Source: Effrenium voratum
Taxonomy: Eukaryota > Sar > Dinophyceae > Suessiales > Symbiodiniaceae
Direction of reading: 5' to 3'
Assembly (NCBI GenBank): GCA_963377175.1
Contig: CAUJNA010002824.1
Location: forward strand, 747,475-811,474
DNA length: 64,000 bases
A model generated the notes under the pieces. That model was not told the DNA's origin and did no database searches. It worked only from the letters and a program-made list of their open reading frames with translations. Within the stretch, counting starts at the first letter, position 1. Each line of letters begins with the position of its first letter. Positions 62,301 through 64,000 of the stretch are shown piece by piece. The position numbers and the translations under genes were made by a program.

Positions 62301-62800
62301 CATACACACACACACAAACACACGTTCTTTTTTCCCTATGTATTTATGTATATATATATATATATATGCTGAGCGCCCCTCCCCCCATGATCTACCTTTT
62401 GCACAGCATTTCTTTTTGTGTTCTGTCCGAATTTCACTCTGTCCTTATTCGATGTAGAGTTTGTTTAATAAAAGTCCTATCTGGTATGATTGCTTTGGTC
62501 CTATCTAGACTGACGTGGCTGACTGCGGTGGCCACAGTTTTCAGCAAAAGATGTCAATGCATACTGAAGCAAGCGTGTGAATTTTGGGTCACACCTTTAC
62601 AAAAAAACACGAGGGAGCAAATCACAACAAAGACAACAAAACTTGATGGACAATGCCCACAAACAAAGAAACTCAGTGTTTTTCGGTTGTTGCAAGTGTC
62701 AGAAGAAAATCCAAAACAACACACTCTTTTGTTTTATAGGCATACTGCAAAGCAATAACAAACCGAGGGAAAACCAAAAGAACACAAAAACCTCGAAAAA
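59349..62800. other. Host sequence without recognised genes
   Basis: Only a short CA repeat (about 62304-62322) and a TA run (about 62349-62366) were noted. Open frames lack motifs. Confidence 0.4.
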
Positions 62801-62809
62801 GGCGTGTAG

Positions 62810-63032
62810 CTCAAACTTTGCTTTTGGGGTTTTCTTGAGTTTTTGTTTGTCATTGCGGTTTCCCTCAGGTTTTTGTTTGGCATTGTTCAACATTTGGCCT
62901 TCTAAAACACAAACACACCTCGAGCTCTTTTTTGTGAGGGTTAATGCCAAACAACCAAAACCAACTGATGGAAAACCTGACGAAACAAAATCAGCTCGAG
63001 AGAACCAACAAAAAGCAAAGTTTGGCTAATGC
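62810..63032. repeat. Imperfect inverted repeat
   Basis: CAAACTTTGCTTTT...GAG...TTTTGTTTG and TTTGGCATT at about 62812-62885 recur in reverse complement at about 62940-63030 around CTCGAG-type and TTTGTGAGGG sequence. It may be a MITE-like remnant. Confidence 0.5.
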
Positions 63033-63369
63033 CAAAGTTTCGCCCCCCGAGACTAGGTGCATGTTGTTCATGTGTTATTGTTAGTGGTTCACTTTGAATC
63101 GAGTCATTTCTTTATTAAATGTACTTGCATGCCGTGGGAAGAGACAAATTGTAAACGCTTCGCGTTGCCCGCCTCGGCCCAGCCTAGTTTGAGGGAAGGG
63201 TCAGGAACACCGAAATCCAGTGTTGGGAAGGTCCGAATCCTACTGAAAGCTTGTGACCGCACCAGTTCGCCCGTGCTAGTTCGATGTTCGGAAGCCGTCC
63301 TGCTCGGACAGTCTCGGGCAGCTTGGCTGGTCCTTGCTTGCGTGGGTTGTTGGTTGAGCTGGGCCTGAA

Positions 63370-64000
63370 GCTAGTTTACGGCGGGCTGGGCAGCCGCACT
63401 GAGGGGGCTGGGCTATGGCTGGGCTGGGCCTGAGGCCAGTTTCAGACACGTCAGACAGGCCTGGCCAGCGGACTGGGCTGGGCTAGACGCTAGGCTGGCG
63501 AGGCCAGGTCTCGGCGCTAGATAGGCTGAGGCCTGCGAGTCTGGTTTGCTTAGGCGGGTTGCTGGTTGGGCTGGGCCTGAAGCTTCGCTGGATGGGCAAG
63601 GCCTGTCTCATACACACTTGGGCCTGAGGCTGGGTAGCGAGTTGCTGGCTGGAGCAGGAGGTCAACCTGGGCTGAGCTGCTTGACTGGGGGGCTGGGGCG
63701 CGTCAGACAGGCTTAGTAGCTGGCGTAGCTTGAGACCAGTCTCAGACACGTGAGACTGGTCGTTGGCCTGAGGCCAGTCTCAGACACGTTAGACAAACCT
63801 GACCTGGCACGCTGGGCTGAGCCTGCTGTCTCAGCCACAAGGCTGCGAAGCCATGGGTGGGTTGCTGGCTGCCGGGCAGCCGGACTACGCTGCTGGTTGC
63901 GCCTGGAACTGCTGGGCGGGCTGGGCTGAGCTGTGCTTGGGCGGGTAAGGCCTGTTTCATACACACTTGGGCCTGAGGCTGGGTGGCGAGTTGCTGGCTG
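63370..64000 (+). repeat. Degenerate GGGCTGGGCCTGAGGC repeat array
   Basis: Units such as GGGCCTGAGGCCAGTCTCAGACACGT recur with variation. A longer copy (about 63594-63652) returns at about 63943-64000 (AAGGCCTGT-TCATACACACTT then GGGCCTGAGGCTGGGT-GCGAGTTGCTGGCTG). The array runs off the window end. No coding is seen. Confidence 0.8.

Overview
The window is a mosaic of eukaryotic nuclear DNA and several layers of inserted mobile and viral DNA. The host sequence (about 1.1-11.6 kb, 13.0-14.0 kb, 35.8-37.0 kb and 43.2-64 kb) has mixed to high GC. It is full of microsatellites, minisatellites and inverted repeats, and carries only scattered exon-like pieces: an endonuclease/exonuclease/phosphatase domain, an aldo/keto-reductase-like exon pair, a tRNA-Ala and a partial tRNA-Leu. 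A decayed retroelement polyprotein that carries a C5-methyltransferase-like domain, together with this repeat landscape, suggests a dinoflagellate, perhaps Symbiodiniaceae. That assignment is inference; I did not see a spliced-leader sequence.

The AT-rich blocks are endogenous Polinton-like viruses (PLVs). Three are present. (1) Bases 1-987 are a fragment of a PLV right end, cut by a 100-N assembly gap. (2) An outer, decayed PLV starts at about 11.64 kb and ends at about 43.2 kb. It holds a broken protein-primed-type family B DNA polymerase, a retroviral-type integrase that has lost its catalytic glutamate, zinc-finger proteins and part of a virion-gene block. (3) An inner, nearly complete PLV of about 21.8 kb (13974-35784) has about 400-bp terminal inverted repeats and a 5-bp target duplication.

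The inner PLV does not sit directly in the outer one. The outer polymerase gene is interrupted by a host DNA transposon (12980-36981) flanked by an 8-bp target duplication, and the inner PLV sits inside the transposase-like gene of that transposon. The order of events can therefore be read: outer PLV, then transposon, then inner PLV.

The left half of the inner PLV is transcribed leftwards. It holds a terminal zinc-motif gene, a giant replication gene (divergent family B polymerase, SF1 helicase and HNH-like end), a GIY-YIG nuclease, an integrase, a second zinc-motif gene, an S74-type fibre, a C2H2-like protein and a penton-like protein. The right half runs rightwards with a lipase, the major capsid protein and a set of probable virion proteins, followed by a leftward packaging ATPase and a rightward terminal block. 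Replication-type and terminal genes share an upstream motif (core GTATTTAAAGAAATA) at a fixed distance of about 21-28 nt from the start codon. Virion-type genes instead have a short TATA-like run directly before the ATG. This suggests an early/late programme.

Inner and outer PLVs share the integrase, the C2H2-like protein and a collinear set of virion genes, but use quite different DNA polymerases, which points to replication-module exchange. Many frameshifts fall in homopolymers, so some may be sequencing errors rather than decay.
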